NCBI RefSeq assembly: GCF_016025525.2
Contig: NZ_JACSGR010000006.1
Location: 1-64,000 of the forward strand
Direction: 5' to 3'
Source of the DNA: Eikenella glucosivorans
Lineage (GTDB): Bacteria > Pseudomonadota > Gammaproteobacteria > Burkholderiales > Neisseriaceae
Length of the DNA: 64,000 nt
The position numbers and the translations under genes were made by a program. Shown here in pieces: positions 50,326 through 59,396 of the stretch (position 1 is its first letter; every line of letters starts with the position of its first letter). The notes under the pieces were generated by a model. That model saw only the letters and a list, made by a program, of their open reading frames with translations, did not search any database and was not told where the DNA came from.

Positions 50326-53300
50326 ATGACCGCCCCCGTTTACATCCCCCTGCGCCAACACACCGAATTTTCCATCACCGACGGCACATTGCGCATCAAA
50401 GAGCTGGTGAAGAAGGCCGCCGCCTTCGGCCTGCCCGCGCTGGGCATCAGCGATTTGATGAACACCTTCGGCCTGGTGAAATTCTACAAAGCCTGCCGCG
50501 GCGCCGGCATCAAGCCCGTGGTGGGGGCGGACGTGTGGGTGGCCAACCCGGAAAACCCCGAGCAGCCCTTCCGCGCCATGCTTTTGGTGCGCAACGAAGC
50601 GGGCTACCGCCGCCTGTGCGAGCTGCTCACCCGTGCCTATGTGGGCAGCGACCGCAACGTTGCCCATGCCGAGCTTGCGCCGCAATGGCTGGCCGAAGGC
50701 GGCAACGAAGGCCTGATCTGCCTCTCCGGCGCGCACCTGGGCGAAGTGGGCCGCCAGCTGATGAACGGCCACGAAGAAGCCGCCCGCGCCGCCGCGCAAA
50801 AATACGCGCAATGGTTTCCCGATGCCTTCTATCTGGAGCTGCAAAGGCTACCTGAAAAACCGGAATGGGAAACTTCGGTTTCAGGTAGCCTCAAACTGGC
50901 GGCCGAGCTGGATTTGCCCGTGGTGGCCACCCATCCGGCGCAGTTTCTCAACCCCGACGATTTCAAGGCGCACGATGCGCGCGTGTGCATTGCCGGCGGC
51001 TGGGTGCTGGCGGATAAGCGCCGCCCGCGCGAATTTGTGCCAGGCCAGTATTTTGCCTCGCCGGAAGAAATCGCCGCCCGCTTTGCCGACCTGCCCGAAG
51101 CGCTGCAAAACACGGTGGAAATCGCCAAACGCTGCAACCTCACGCTCACGCTGGGCAAAAACTTCCTGCCGCAGTTCCCCACACCCGACGGCATGAGCCT
51201 AGACGACTACCTCTCCCACCTTGCCAACCAAGGCCTGCGCGAGCGGCTGGCCGCGCTCTATCCCGACGAGGCCGAGCGCGCGCAAAAGCTGCCCGAATAC
51301 CAGGCGCGGCTGGATTTCGAGCTGGGCACCATCGTGCAGATGGGCTTTCCCGGCTACTTCCTGATTGTGGCCGACTTCATCAACTGGGCAAAAAACAACG
51401 GCTGCCCGGTGGGGCCCGGGCGCGGCTCGGGCGCCGGATCGCTGGTGGCCTATTCTTTAAAAATTACGGATTTAGACCCGCTGCGCTATGCGCTGCTGTT
51501 TGAGCGCTTCCTCAACCCCGAGCGCGTGTCAATGCCCGACTTCGATATCGACTTCTGCCAAAACAACCGCGGCCGCGTGATTGAATATGTGCGCCAAAAA
51601 TACGGCTTCGAGGCGGTGAGCCAGATTGTTACCTTCGGCACGCTCTCTTCCAAAGCCGTGATCCGCGACGTGGGGCGTGTGCTGGAGCTGCCCTTCGGCG
51701 TGTGCGACAAGCTTTCCAAGCTGATCCCGCTGGAAGCCAACAAGCCGCTGAGCCTGGAAAAGGCGATGGAAGCCGAGCCGGAAATCGCCAAGGTGCTGGA
51801 AGAGGAAGAGGCCGAAGAGCTGATGGAGCTGGCTAAAAAGCTGGAAGACCTCACGCGCGGCCTGGGCATGCATGCTGGCGGCGTGCTGATTGCGCCGGGC
51901 AAGATTTCCGATTTCTGCCCGGTGTATCAGGCAGACGAATCCGCTTCACCCGTGTCGATGTATGACAAGGGCGACGTGGAAGACATTGGGCTGGTGAAAT
52001 TCGACTTCCTCGGCCTGCGCAACCTTACCATCATTGAAATGGCGCAGGCATTCATCGCCCAAACCACCGGCGAACACATCGACATCAACCACATCGACCT
52101 GGAAGACCAGCAGGCCTACGAAGTGTTCCGCAAGGCCAACACCACGGCGGTGTTCCAGTTTGAATCCACCGGCATGAAAAAAATGCTGGCGCAGGCCAAC
52201 ACCACCAAGCTGGAAGAAATCATCGCCTTCGTGTCGCTCTACCGCCCGGGCCCGATGGATCTGATTCCCGACTTCATCGCCCGCATGAAGGGCGCGCGCT
52301 TCGAATACATGCACCCGCTACTCGAGCCCGTGTTGCAGCCCACCTACGGCATCATGGTGTACCAAGAGCAGGTGATGCAGGCGGCGCAGGTGATCGGCGG
52401 CTATTCGCTGGGCGGCGCCGACTTATTGCGCCGTGCCATGGGCAAGAAAAAGCTGGAAGAAATGGTGAAACACCGCGCGATTTTCGCCGAAGGCGCGGCC
52501 AAGCAGGGCATCAGCCAGGAGAAGGCCGACGAAATCTTCGACTACATGGAAAAATTCGCCGGCTACGGCTTCAACAAATCCCACGCCGCCGCCTACGCGC
52601 TGGTAGCCTACCAAACCGCCTGGCTCAAAGCGCACTATCCCGCCGAATTCATGGCCGCCACCATGTCGAGCGAATTGGACAACACCGACCAGCTCAAGCT
52701 CTTCTACGACGATGCGCGCGCCAACGGCATCCGCTTCCTGCCGCCCGATGTGAACCATTCCGGCTACTATTTCCAGCCCGATGCCCAGCGTCAAATCCGC
52801 TATGCGCTCGGCGCCATCAAAGGCACCGGCGAAGCCGCGGTGGAAGCCATTGTGGCCGCACGGGAAACCGGCGGCGCGTTTACCAGTTTGTTCGACTTTT
52901 GCGAACGCGTGAGCCGCCAACACATCAACCGCCGCACCATCGAAGCCCTGGTGCGCGGCGGCGCCTTCGACAGCATCGAACCCAACCGCGCCCGCCTGCT
53001 CGCCAACATCGACCTGGCCATGAGCAACGCCGAGCAGCAAGAAGAAAACGCCAACCAAGGCGGCCTCTTCGATATGGTGGAAGACGCCATCGCCCCCTTG
53101 GAAATGGCAGATGCGCCGGCCTGGGGCGAAGCCGAGCTCTTGGCTGAAGAAAAGCAGGCTATCGGCTTCTATTTTTCCGGCCACCCCTTCGGCCCCGCTG
53201 AAAAAGAAGTGCGCCAGTTCGCCCCCGCGAAACTATCGCAGCTCAAACCGCAAGACAACGTGCGCGTGGCCGGCTTCGCCACCGCTGTGCGCAGCATGGT

Positions 53301-53757
53301 GGGCAAGCGCGGCAAAATCGCCTTCGTTACCCTGGAAGACACCGGCGGCAAAGCCGAAGTGATGATCAGCGGCGAAACGCTCGAACAGCTCGGCCGCGAC
53401 ACCCTGCGCGCCGACCAGGTGCTGATTGCCGAATGCCGCATCAGCAAAGACGATTACGGCGGCGAAGACGGCCTGCGCATCATCGCCAACCGCGTCTACA
53501 CCCTGCAGGAAGCCCGAAGCCACTACGCCCGCGCGCTCACCCTGCACCTTTCCCCGCAGCACGACATCCGACGCCTGGCCGAGCTGCTGCAACAGGGCGG
53601 CGAAGGCAAACGCGTCCCCCTGCGCCTGCATTATGCCAATGATCAAGCCGCCGGCGAACTCATCCCCGACGGCCGCTGGCAGCCCTGCCTGAACACTGAG
53701 CTGCTGGAAGCGCTGGTGTCGCTGCTCGGCGAGCGGCAGGTGGGCGTGAGCTGGTAG
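50326..53757 (+). CDS. dnaE: DNA polymerase III alpha subunit
   Basis: Replicative polymerase catalytic subunit, 1143 residues. N-terminal PHP domain (about 5-110; VYIPLRQHTEFSITDG), polymerase core with the catalytic Asp pair in PDFDIDFC (about 404-411), HhH fingers and an OB-fold (about 980-1060, VRVAGFATAVRSMVGKRGKIAF), ending with a tau-binding domain. Residues 174-189 are encoded by an inverted DUS pair (RLPEKPE and SGSLKL; 50845-50891), placing a terminator-like hairpin inside the coding sequence. The stop is followed by a DUS cluster. Confidence 0.98.
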   Translation: MTAPVYIPLRQHTEFSITDGTLRIKELVKKAAAFGLPALGISDLMNTFGLVKFYKACRGAGIKPVVGADVWVANPENPEQPFRAMLLVRNEAGYRRLCELLTRAYVGSDRNVAHAELAPQWLAEGGNEGLICLSGAHLGEVGRQLMNGHEEAARAAAQKYAQWFPDAFYLELQRLPEKPEWETSVSGSLKLAAELDLPVVATHPAQFLNPDDFKAHDARVCIAGGWVLADKRRPREFVPGQYFASPEEIAARFADLPEALQNTVEIAKRCNLTLTLGKNFLPQFPTPDGMSLDDYLSHLANQGLRERLAALYPDEAERAQKLPEYQARLDFELGTIVQMGFPGYFLIVADFINWAKNNGCPVGPGRGSGAGSLVAYSLKITDLDPLRYALLFERFLNPERVSMPDFDIDFCQNNRGRVIEYVRQKYGFEAVSQIVTFGTLSSKAVIRDVGRVLELPFGVCDKLSKLIPLEANKPLSLEKAMEAEPEIAKVLEEEEAEELMELAKKLEDLTRGLGMHAGGVLIAPGKISDFCPVYQADESASPVSMYDKGDVEDIGLVKFDFLGLRNLTIIEMAQAFIAQTTGEHIDINHIDLEDQQAYEVFRKANTTAVFQFESTGMKKMLAQANTTKLEEIIAFVSLYRPGPMDLIPDFIARMKGARFEYMHPLLEPVLQPTYGIMVYQEQVMQAAQVIGGYSLGGADLLRRAMGKKKLEEMVKHRAIFAEGAAKQGISQEKADEIFDYMEKFAGYGFNKSHAAAYALVAYQTAWLKAHYPAEFMAATMSSELDNTDQLKLFYDDARANGIRFLPPDVNHSGYYFQPDAQRQIRYALGAIKGTGEAAVEAIVAARETGGAFTSLFDFCERVSRQHINRRTIEALVRGGAFDSIEPNRARLLANIDLAMSNAEQQEENANQGGLFDMVEDAIAPLEMADAPAWGEAELLAEEKQAIGFYFSGHPFGPAEKEVRQFAPAKLSQLKPQDNVRVAGFATAVRSMVGKRGKIAFVTLEDTGGKAEVMISGETLEQLGRDTLRADQVLIAECRISKDDYGGEDGLRIIANRVYTLQEARSHYARALTLHLSPQHDIRRLAELLQQGGEGKRVPLRLHYANDQAAGELIPDGRWQPCLNTELLEALVSLLGERQVGVSW

Positions 53758-53824
53758 GGCTACCTGAAAAAGGTGGCCGGCAAGATTTCAGGTAGCCTTT
53801 CGCTGCACAAGAAGGCTACCTGAA
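53758..53824. terminator. DUS triplet after dnaE
   Basis: A one-mismatch DUS directly follows the dnaE stop (53758-53769), then exact copies at 53787-53798 (reverse) and 53813-53824. Either of the last two can pair with the first, giving alternative hairpins. Confidence 0.75.
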
Positions 53825-53903
53825 AATAAGCCGGTGCAGCTTGGGTTAGGCGGTAAGCCGTAACCCAATATTCCTTCTGTGCCTCAATCACAAAGAAGAA
53901 ATC

Positions 53904-54728
53904 ATGAGCCAAACACTCAGCATCACCCAAATCAGCCAAAGCGCAGGGGCAAAGCGCACCATTGCCAATATGGCCAAAGCCATGCGTTTGGATGCGGGCT
54001 GGCTGTATACGCTGCTCAGCCTGCATTGGAATTATGACAAAAAAGGCCGCGAGGCAATGGGCTGGGTGGAAACCAAAAACGACGATGCGCGGCAGGAAGC
54101 CTATGCCGAGATTTTGTCTGTTTTCAATCTGCCTGAAACACCCGTTTCTCCTACTGAAGCTGCCGAAGCCGTGCTGCACGTGCTGCACCACACCAACGAA
54201 GCCGCCTTGCAGCAACGTTTTGCCGCCGCTGCCGCACGCGGCGATTTTTCCGTGGTGCAGGAGTTCCGCACCCATCATTACCACCGCAACGCCACCGCCG
54301 AACGCCTGCTGAAACTGTGGGATAAACCACTCACACCGAAATATATCGCCGACAAACTGTTTTATAAGGTTTTTTCCGCATATCACGCCTGCGACCCCTA
54401 TGTTTGCCTCGTGCTGCCCATGCCCTATATCCAAACGGATTTTGAGCCGACAGGCTGGGTGGACGAATTCCTCGGCCAAGTCAAAGCCGCACACGCCGAA
54501 CAGCCGGCCTTGGGGGATTTGGTCAAACTCATCGCGCCCTATTGCAAAGGCAACAAATATTTCCGCCAAGACGTGCTGGTTGCGCTGTCGTTTGCGGGGT
54601 TACTGCCCGTGGTGGGGCATGATGTGCAGAATCTGTATCTGCCCGACTGCCAGCAACGGTACAGCCCCCACTTCATGTCTAACGAATGGGCGTATCCGCT
54701 GCGTTTTTGGAACAGCCAGCAGGCATAG
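53904..54728 (+). CDS. Conserved-looking cytoplasmic protein, unknown function
   Basis: A 274-residue soluble protein without signal peptide or membrane spans. Helical N-terminal half; about residues 115-130 read RTHHYHRNATAERLL, His/Arg-rich, followed by a region with aromatic clusters (KYIADKLFYKVFSAYHACDPYVC). I do not recognise the family. Codon use matches neighbours, so it is native rather than imported. A good ribosome site (AAGAAGAAA) precedes the ATG. Stands alone between dnaE and the TPP leader. Confidence 0.75.
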   Translation: MSQTLSITQISQSAGAKRTIANMAKAMRLDAGWLYTLLSLHWNYDKKGREAMGWVETKNDDARQEAYAEILSVFNLPETPVSPTEAAEAVLHVLHHTNEAALQQRFAAAAARGDFSVVQEFRTHHYHRNATAERLLKLWDKPLTPKYIADKLFYKVFSAYHACDPYVCLVLPMPYIQTDFEPTGWVDEFLGQVKAAHAEQPALGDLVKLIAPYCKGNKYFRQDVLVALSFAGLLPVVGHDVQNLYLPDCQQRYSPHFMSNEWAYPLRFWNSQQA

Positions 54729-54787
54729 CAGGCGGAGGGGCAGCCGGCCGCAGGCCTGCAATCCTGTCTACAAACCGCCAAGTATTT

Positions 54788-54825
54788 TTCAGGTAGCCTT
54801 CCCACCCTGCCGGAGGCTACCTGAA
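54788..54825. terminator. Inverted DUS pair
   Basis: Exact DUS at 54788-54799 and 54814-54825 with a 14-base loop; a one-mismatch copy (54852) follows. Probably terminates the unknown gene before the TPP leader promoter. Confidence 0.7.
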
Positions 54826-54884
54826 AAGTTACTGCATAGTGGCCGGAATATTCTTCAGCTAGCCTGCGCCCGTTTGGCAGGCGG

Positions 54885-54913
54885 TTGGACAAAGTGGGGC
54901 GGCGGGGTATAAT
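54885..54913 (+). promoter_or_regulatory. Promoter of the TPP-riboswitch leader
   Basis: TTGGAC (54885-54890) and a perfect TATAAT (54908-54913) are 17 bases apart, directly before the TPP riboswitch. A strong sigma-70-type promoter; transcription should start around 54920. Confidence 0.8.
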
Positions 54914-54924
54914 CGGCGGGCAAT

Positions 54925-55000
54925 TAGTCGGGGTGCTGCGCAAAGCGGCTGAGAGGATACCCGTTGGACCTGATCCGGTTAGCACCGGCGTAGGGAACTA
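54925..55000 (+). promoter_or_regulatory. TPP (THI-box) riboswitch
   Basis: All key elements of the thiamine pyrophosphate riboswitch are readable: closing stem TAGT/ACTA at the ends, GGGGTGCT, the invariant CTGAGA (54949-54954), ATACCCGTTGGACCTGATC and GTTAGCACCGGCGTAGGGAA. With cytX downstream, TPP binding should reduce expression of the thiamine-precursor transporter. Two candidate terminators follow in the leader. Confidence 0.95.
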
Positions 55001-55071
55001 TGGCGGATGATGTTTAAACCATACGGCATTGGCTTGCCGGTTTCGGTTTGAATGGAGCCCGCCGGCATCCG

Positions 55072-55137
55072 AAGGCAAGGCTGCCTTTTTTCTCAGTGTG
55101 TGCGTTGTGTGTCCCGGCCGATGTTGCCGGGCTTTTT
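55072..55137 (+). terminator. Two tandem leader terminators after the riboswitch
   Basis: AAGGCA-AGGC-TGCCTT with T-run (55072-55091), and CCCGGC-CGATGTT-GCCGGG with CTTTTT (55113-55137). Either could be the expression platform through which the TPP aptamer stops transcription before cytX. Two in series is unusual. Confidence 0.7.
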
Positions 55138-55202
55138 CATGGCGGTTTGCCGCACAGTTGCCCGGCCTATTTCGATAACGGATAACTGGGAGCAGGCATT
55201 AA

Positions 55203-56426
55203 ATGGAACAACATCAAGGCGATAAACTTTCTGTGGGCGCTTCGGCGCTGATTTGGTTTGGAGCGGCGGTGTCGGTGGCGGAAATTCTCACCGGCATGCT
55301 GTTTGCGCCGCTGGGCTGGCGTATGGGGCTGTTGGCGGTGGCCGTCGGCCATGTGATCGGCGGGGTGCTGTTTTACCTGGCCGGGCTGATTGGGGCGCAA
55401 ACGGGGCGCAGCGCGATGGAAACAGTGCAGCTTTCCTTCGGGCGGCACGGCTCGCTGCTGTTTGCGGCGGCGAACGTGGTGCAGCTGGTGGGCTGGACGG
55501 CGATTATGATTTTCGCCGGGGCGCAGGCTGCGGCGGCGCTCACGGCGGGCTGGGGCGGGGCACAGGCTGGGTGGAGCATCATCATCGGCGTGCTGATTTT
55601 GCTGTGGTTGCGCATCGGGATGCGTAATTTCAGCAAAATCAACTTGGTGTCGATGGGTACGCTGTTTTTGCTCACGCTGTGGCTGAGTTTTCAGGTAGCC
55701 TCTGGCGAGCCGGCGGCTGCTCAGCAATCGGAAGCGATGAGCTTCGGGCTGGCAGTGGAATTGGCGGCGGTGATGCCGCTGTCGTGGCTGCCGCTGGTGT
55801 CGGACTACACGCGGCGGGCGGCCAAGGCGCGGCCGGCCACGCTTTCGGCCACGCTGGCTTATTTCTGCACCAGCTCTTGGATGTATGCCATCGGTTTGGC
55901 GGCGGCGCTGTTTGCCGGCCAGGGCGAAATCGCGCCGATGCTGCAATATGCGGGGCTGGGCGCGGCGGGGATTTTGGTGGTGGTGTTGTCTACGGTGAGC
56001 ACCACGTTTTTGGATGCCTATTCGGCCGGGGTGAGCGCTCATGCCATCAGTGCGCGCTTGGGCGAAATGGCGGTGGCGTCGGGGGTAACGCTGTTGGGCG
56101 TGCTGCTGGCGCTGTTGTTTGACGTGGGGCGTTTTGAGGGCTTCTTATATTTTATCGGTTCGGTGTTTGCGCCGATGATTGCGGTGCAGATAGCGGATTA
56201 TTTTGTGTTGAAACGCGCGCCGGCGGCGGGGGCGGCGGATTGGGTGAGCCTGGCGCTGTGGCTGGCGGGCTTTGTGTTTTACCGCCTGATGCTGGAATGG
56301 CAGCCGCCTTTGGGCACGACGCTGCCGGTGATTGCGGCCACTTTCGCGCTGACGGTGTTGGTGCGCAGGCTGCTGGGGGCGGCGAAATCGGATGGCTCTA
56401 CGGCGGCGGAACCGCGCGGAAATTGA
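55203..56426 (+). CDS. cytX: NCS1-family transporter, probable hydroxymethylpyrimidine permease
   Basis: A 407-residue membrane protein of the NCS1 purine/pyrimidine family with about 12 spans. The CytX-like core includes ADYFVLKR at the end of a helix and LSWLPLVSDYTRRA (about 195-208), a conserved loop. Location directly after a TPP riboswitch indicates uptake of the thiamine precursor HMP. A DUS at 55690-55701 is read in frame as SFQVASGE (about 162-169), in a loop. No thi biosynthesis gene adjoins. Confidence 0.9.
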   Translation: MEQHQGDKLSVGASALIWFGAAVSVAEILTGMLFAPLGWRMGLLAVAVGHVIGGVLFYLAGLIGAQTGRSAMETVQLSFGRHGSLLFAAANVVQLVGWTAIMIFAGAQAAAALTAGWGGAQAGWSIIIGVLILLWLRIGMRNFSKINLVSMGTLFLLTLWLSFQVASGEPAAAQQSEAMSFGLAVELAAVMPLSWLPLVSDYTRRAAKARPATLSATLAYFCTSSWMYAIGLAAALFAGQGEIAPMLQYAGLGAAGILVVVLSTVSTTFLDAYSAGVSAHAISARLGEMAVASGVTLLGVLLALLFDVGRFEGFLYFIGSVFAPMIAVQIADYFVLKRAPAAGAADWVSLALWLAGFVFYRLMLEWQPPLGTTLPVIAATFALTVLVRRLLGAAKSDGSTAAEPRGN

Positions 56427-56471
56427 GCGGGCAAGGCATGATAAAAGAGGGCGCGTGCGGCATCCTCTTTT

Positions 56472-56573
56472 TTCAGGTAGCCTCTAAGCAGCCATAGGGC
56501 AGGAATGAATGCCGATCTACATTTTTCAGGTAGCCTCAAATATTTTCAGGTAGCCCTTGGCAGGCTACCTGAA
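56472..56573. repeat. DUS cluster between convergent cytX and permease genes
   Basis: Exact DUS at 56472 and 56525 (reverse) and 56562 (forward), with a one-mismatch copy at 56545. Includes an inverted pair separated by 5 bases (56545/56562). Probably a bidirectional terminator. Confidence 0.75.
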
Positions 56574-56591
56574 AAATTTTTGCCAAACCAA

Positions 56592-57812
56592 TCAGCCGGT
56601 AAACACGGGCAGGATATTGGCGCGGCTGAGGACTTGCGCGACCACGTTGGCCAGGCCGAACAGGAACACCCACACCATCAGCCAGCGGCCGCCGTACACG
56701 CGGTAGCCCTTGCCCGGGCCGAACTTTTTGCGGCAGGCGTGCAGCAGCAGGGCGGGCACGAAGGCCGTCCACACCGTGGCGGCGAAACCGACATAGCTGA
56801 TGGCGAGCACGAAGCCGGTGGGGAACAGTAGGCAGGCGATCAGCGGCGGCAGGAAGGCCAGCGCGGCGGCTTTGCTGCGCCCGGCTCGGCTGCGGCCGAA
56901 GCCGAACAGGTCAGTGAGGTAGTCGAGCAGGCCGAGGGTGACGCCGAGGAAGGAGGAGGCGATGGCCATGTAGGAGAAGAAGGAGAGCACTTTCACCAGC
57001 CCGCTGCCGGCCACTTGCGAGAGCGCGGCGAGCAGGGCGGCCACGTTGTCTTGCGCGGCAATCACGGGGCCGAACTGGCTGCGCGGCAGGTTGCCCTGCA
57101 CGGCAAACTGCCACAGCGCGTAAATCACCAGCGCGATCAGCGTGCCCAGCCATAGCGAGCGCGCCACTTTTTTGGCATCGCCGCGGAAATAGTCGAACAG
57201 GCCGGACACGTTGCCGTGGAAGCCGAAGGAGGCGAGGCACACGGGCAGGGCGGTGCCCAGGTAAATCCAGTAGTTGCCGTTGTGGCTATTGCTCAGGGTG
57301 TCGAACAGGATGGCGCTTTGCGCGGAGCCGAGCAGGCCGCCGTTGGCCCACAGGAAGGTGATGACCATGCCGCCGATGAGGATGCTGGTGGCGCGGTCTA
57401 CCCAGAAGGTGGACCACCACACGCAGCCGGCAAACACCAGGGTGAACACGATCTGCCCCACCGGCAGCGGCGCACCGAGGGCTTGGGCGGTGAGGTTGCC
57501 GCCGGTGAAGATGTAGGCGTAGGTGAGCAGGTAGAGCACGAAGGCCACGGAGAGGCCGGTGATGATGCTCCAGCCGCGGCCGAGCAGGTCGCCCACGATG
57601 GTGTCGAAATTGGCACCTTGGGGGTAGTGGGTGGTGGCTTCGAGAATCATCAGGCCGCTGGAGAGCATGGAAAACCAGGTGTAGAGCAGCACGGCGAGCG
57701 AGCCGGCAAACCAGATGCCGGCGGTGGCGGTGGGGTTGGCGAGCATGCCGGCACCGATGACTGTTCCGGCAATGATCATGGCGCCGCCGAAAACGGAGGG
57801 GTGTGATTTCAT
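56592..57812 (-). CDS. Aromatic amino acid permease (Mtr/TyrP/TnaB family)
   Basis: A 406-residue proton symporter of the HAAAP family with 11 spans. N-terminal GGAMIIAGTVIGAGMLANP (9-27) is the family's unwound first helix, and VCLASFGFHGNVSGLF is a further signature. Substrate is tryptophan or tyrosine; the sequence does not decide between them. Minus strand, convergent with cytX. The gene is extremely GC-rich and DUS-free internally. Confidence 0.92.
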   Translation of the reverse strand: MKSHPSVFGGAMIIAGTVIGAGMLANPTATAGIWFAGSLAVLLYTWFSMLSSGLMILEATTHYPQGANFDTIVGDLLGRGWSIITGLSVAFVLYLLTYAYIFTGGNLTAQALGAPLPVGQIVFTLVFAGCVWWSTFWVDRATSILIGGMVITFLWANGGLLGSAQSAILFDTLSNSHNGNYWIYLGTALPVCLASFGFHGNVSGLFDYFRGDAKKVARSLWLGTLIALVIYALWQFAVQGNLPRSQFGPVIAAQDNVAALLAALSQVAGSGLVKVLSFFSYMAIASSFLGVTLGLLDYLTDLFGFGRSRAGRSKAAALAFLPPLIACLLFPTGFVLAISYVGFAATVWTAFVPALLLHACRKKFGPGKGYRVYGGRWLMVWVFLFGLANVVAQVLSRANILPVFTG

Positions 57813-57865
57813 GATGTGATGGGGTGGATGGAAGGGTGGGCTTGGCGGGAAAGAAGAAATTTGCT

Positions 57866-58122
57866 TTGCTCGTTTTCGCTTTGCAGAAACTCGCTTCGCA
57901 CATTTTCAGGTAGCCTTTTGCGCCGTTGGCGGGCAACAGGTGGAAAGGCGGGAAATAAAACCGCCGCCCCGGAAAAGCGGCGGCTGCGGCAGGATTATAC
58001 GGATTGCGGCCCGGTTTGACTATAAAGTTGCGGGAAAGAGGTTACCTGAAAACGATGTCTTGACACAGTCAAGGCTGAGTTTCTGCGAAGCTAAAGCGCC
58101 AGCTTCAGCACAGCTAAAATGC
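57866..58122. repeat. Two composite DUS-tail repeats in the permease-membrane protein gap
   Basis: A reverse-orientation copy (57866-57916, DUS plus TGCGAAGCGAGTTTCTGCAAAGCG) and a forward copy at 58039-58122: near-DUS AGGTTACCTGAA, AACGATGT, the hairpin CTTGAC-ACA-GTCAAG (58059-58073), CTGAGTTTCTGCGAAGCTAAAG and CCAGCTTCAGCACAGCTAAAA. The hairpin's stem matches the 50254 copy and differs in a compensated manner from 12387. Confidence 0.7.
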
Positions 58123-58247
58123 TGCCGAAGCGCTGTCGGCTATCAACGCGGTGCGGCAGCCGGGTTTTTACGAAGCGAAAATATCGGCTTCAATGAGGCG
58201 GAAGCGCGTTTGGTTTTTCAGGTAGCCTTTGGCGGCGGGCGCGGATG

Positions 58248-59099
58248 TTATTCTTCTTCGAAAAACAAGTCGCGGTACTGCATAGGGCAGGAGGAACAAT
58301 ATGGGCAGGAAGGCCAGCATGATGAGGATAACCAGCAGCACGACCAGCCAGCCCATACCGGATGATGCTGATAGCGAGCTCAGCAGCCCGATTAGAAACA
58401 CGGTGCTGAATATCGTGCCGCAGAAGGCAAGGCCGACATAAAGGGCACACAATATCGCGCCGACGATATTGCGGAGGAAGCCTTTGCAGCTCAGGCCGAC
58501 GGCGCGGAACAGTTTTTCGTTTTGCAAGATAATCAGCGTGGGCACGAGGAAGGTGAGCGCCAGGTAAACGACGAAGAAACCGATATTCAAGGCGTTCATG
58601 CCGGCCGGCATATCATTTTGCCTGCTGTAGGCGAAAGCTTCTAAGCCGTCTAAACCATCATTACCAAGTAGAATGAATATGGCTATGCCGTACAGGAAGG
58701 TGAGCGCCAGGCTGAACAGGCCGACACCGAGCAGGGTTTTGCTGTTTTTCCAGAAGCCGGTGAGGAAGATATCGCCGATGCCGAAGTTGCCGCGCTGTTC
58801 GACGCTCTGCGCGGCATAGGCGATGCCGGCGAGCAGGAAGGTCATGAGCAGCGGTTGCAGCAACATGCCGATAAAAGGCAGCAGAATGATGACGAAGTTG
58901 GCAAGCAGGATCAGCAGCGACGCGCCCAGCCATTTGATTGGCTGCTGCTTGAACAGCCGCCAGGCGTTGCGCAGCCAAGTGATTGCGTGGCCGGGGCCGA
59001 CGGATTGCGGTTCGCCGAGATAGCCGTCGGCATCGCGGCTGGGTGTTCTTCGGCGGGGGTGGAGGGCGGGGCGTAACGGTTGAATTCGGGGGTGTTCAT
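58248..59099 (-). pseudogene. BPSS1780-type membrane protein, disrupted by two frameshifts
   Basis: The start reads MNTPEFNRYAPPSTPAEEHP from ATG 59099, the typical N-terminus of this family. The rest is in another frame, beginning DADGYLGEPQSVGPGHAITWLRNAWRLF (given in parts) and continuing through four or five membrane spans as an open frame to 58168. The expected C-terminus QYRDLFFEEE-stop (58248-58280) lies back in the first frame. So one indel near 59055 (beside a run of five G) and a compensating one near 58284 interrupt it. The present middle frame extends through a DUS as KGYLKNQ. Sequencing error is possible. Confidence 0.6.
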
Positions 59100-59233
59100 G
59101 ATGGGTTGGTGTGGTGTGGATAGGGCTGCTTATTTTAGCCGAAGAGGGGTGTGAACGCGGGGTGCGGCGGCTTGTCGGGCGGCGGGTTGTGGGGAAAATG
59201 CACGTGGCAAGGCTTGGCTTGAGACGGATGGGA

Positions 59234-59383
59234 AGGCTACCTGAAAATGTGTCTGCCCGAATGGCAAAATGCGGTTTGTTTTTCAGGTAGCCTGAAGGAT
59301 GCGTGATAGGCTACCTGAAAAAGAAGGGCTACCTGAAAACCTATTACCAAAATCGCAGGGCATGACTTGTTTTCAGGTAGCCT
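59234..59383. repeat. DUS array before the recG 3' end
   Basis: Exact DUS at 59234, 59282 (reverse), 59308 and 59372 (reverse), and a one-mismatch copy at 59326. Pairs 59234/59282 and 59308/59372 can form hairpins that terminate recG (minus strand). No gene in 59100-59396. Confidence 0.8.
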
Positions 59384-59396
59384 TTGCCGTTTGCGT

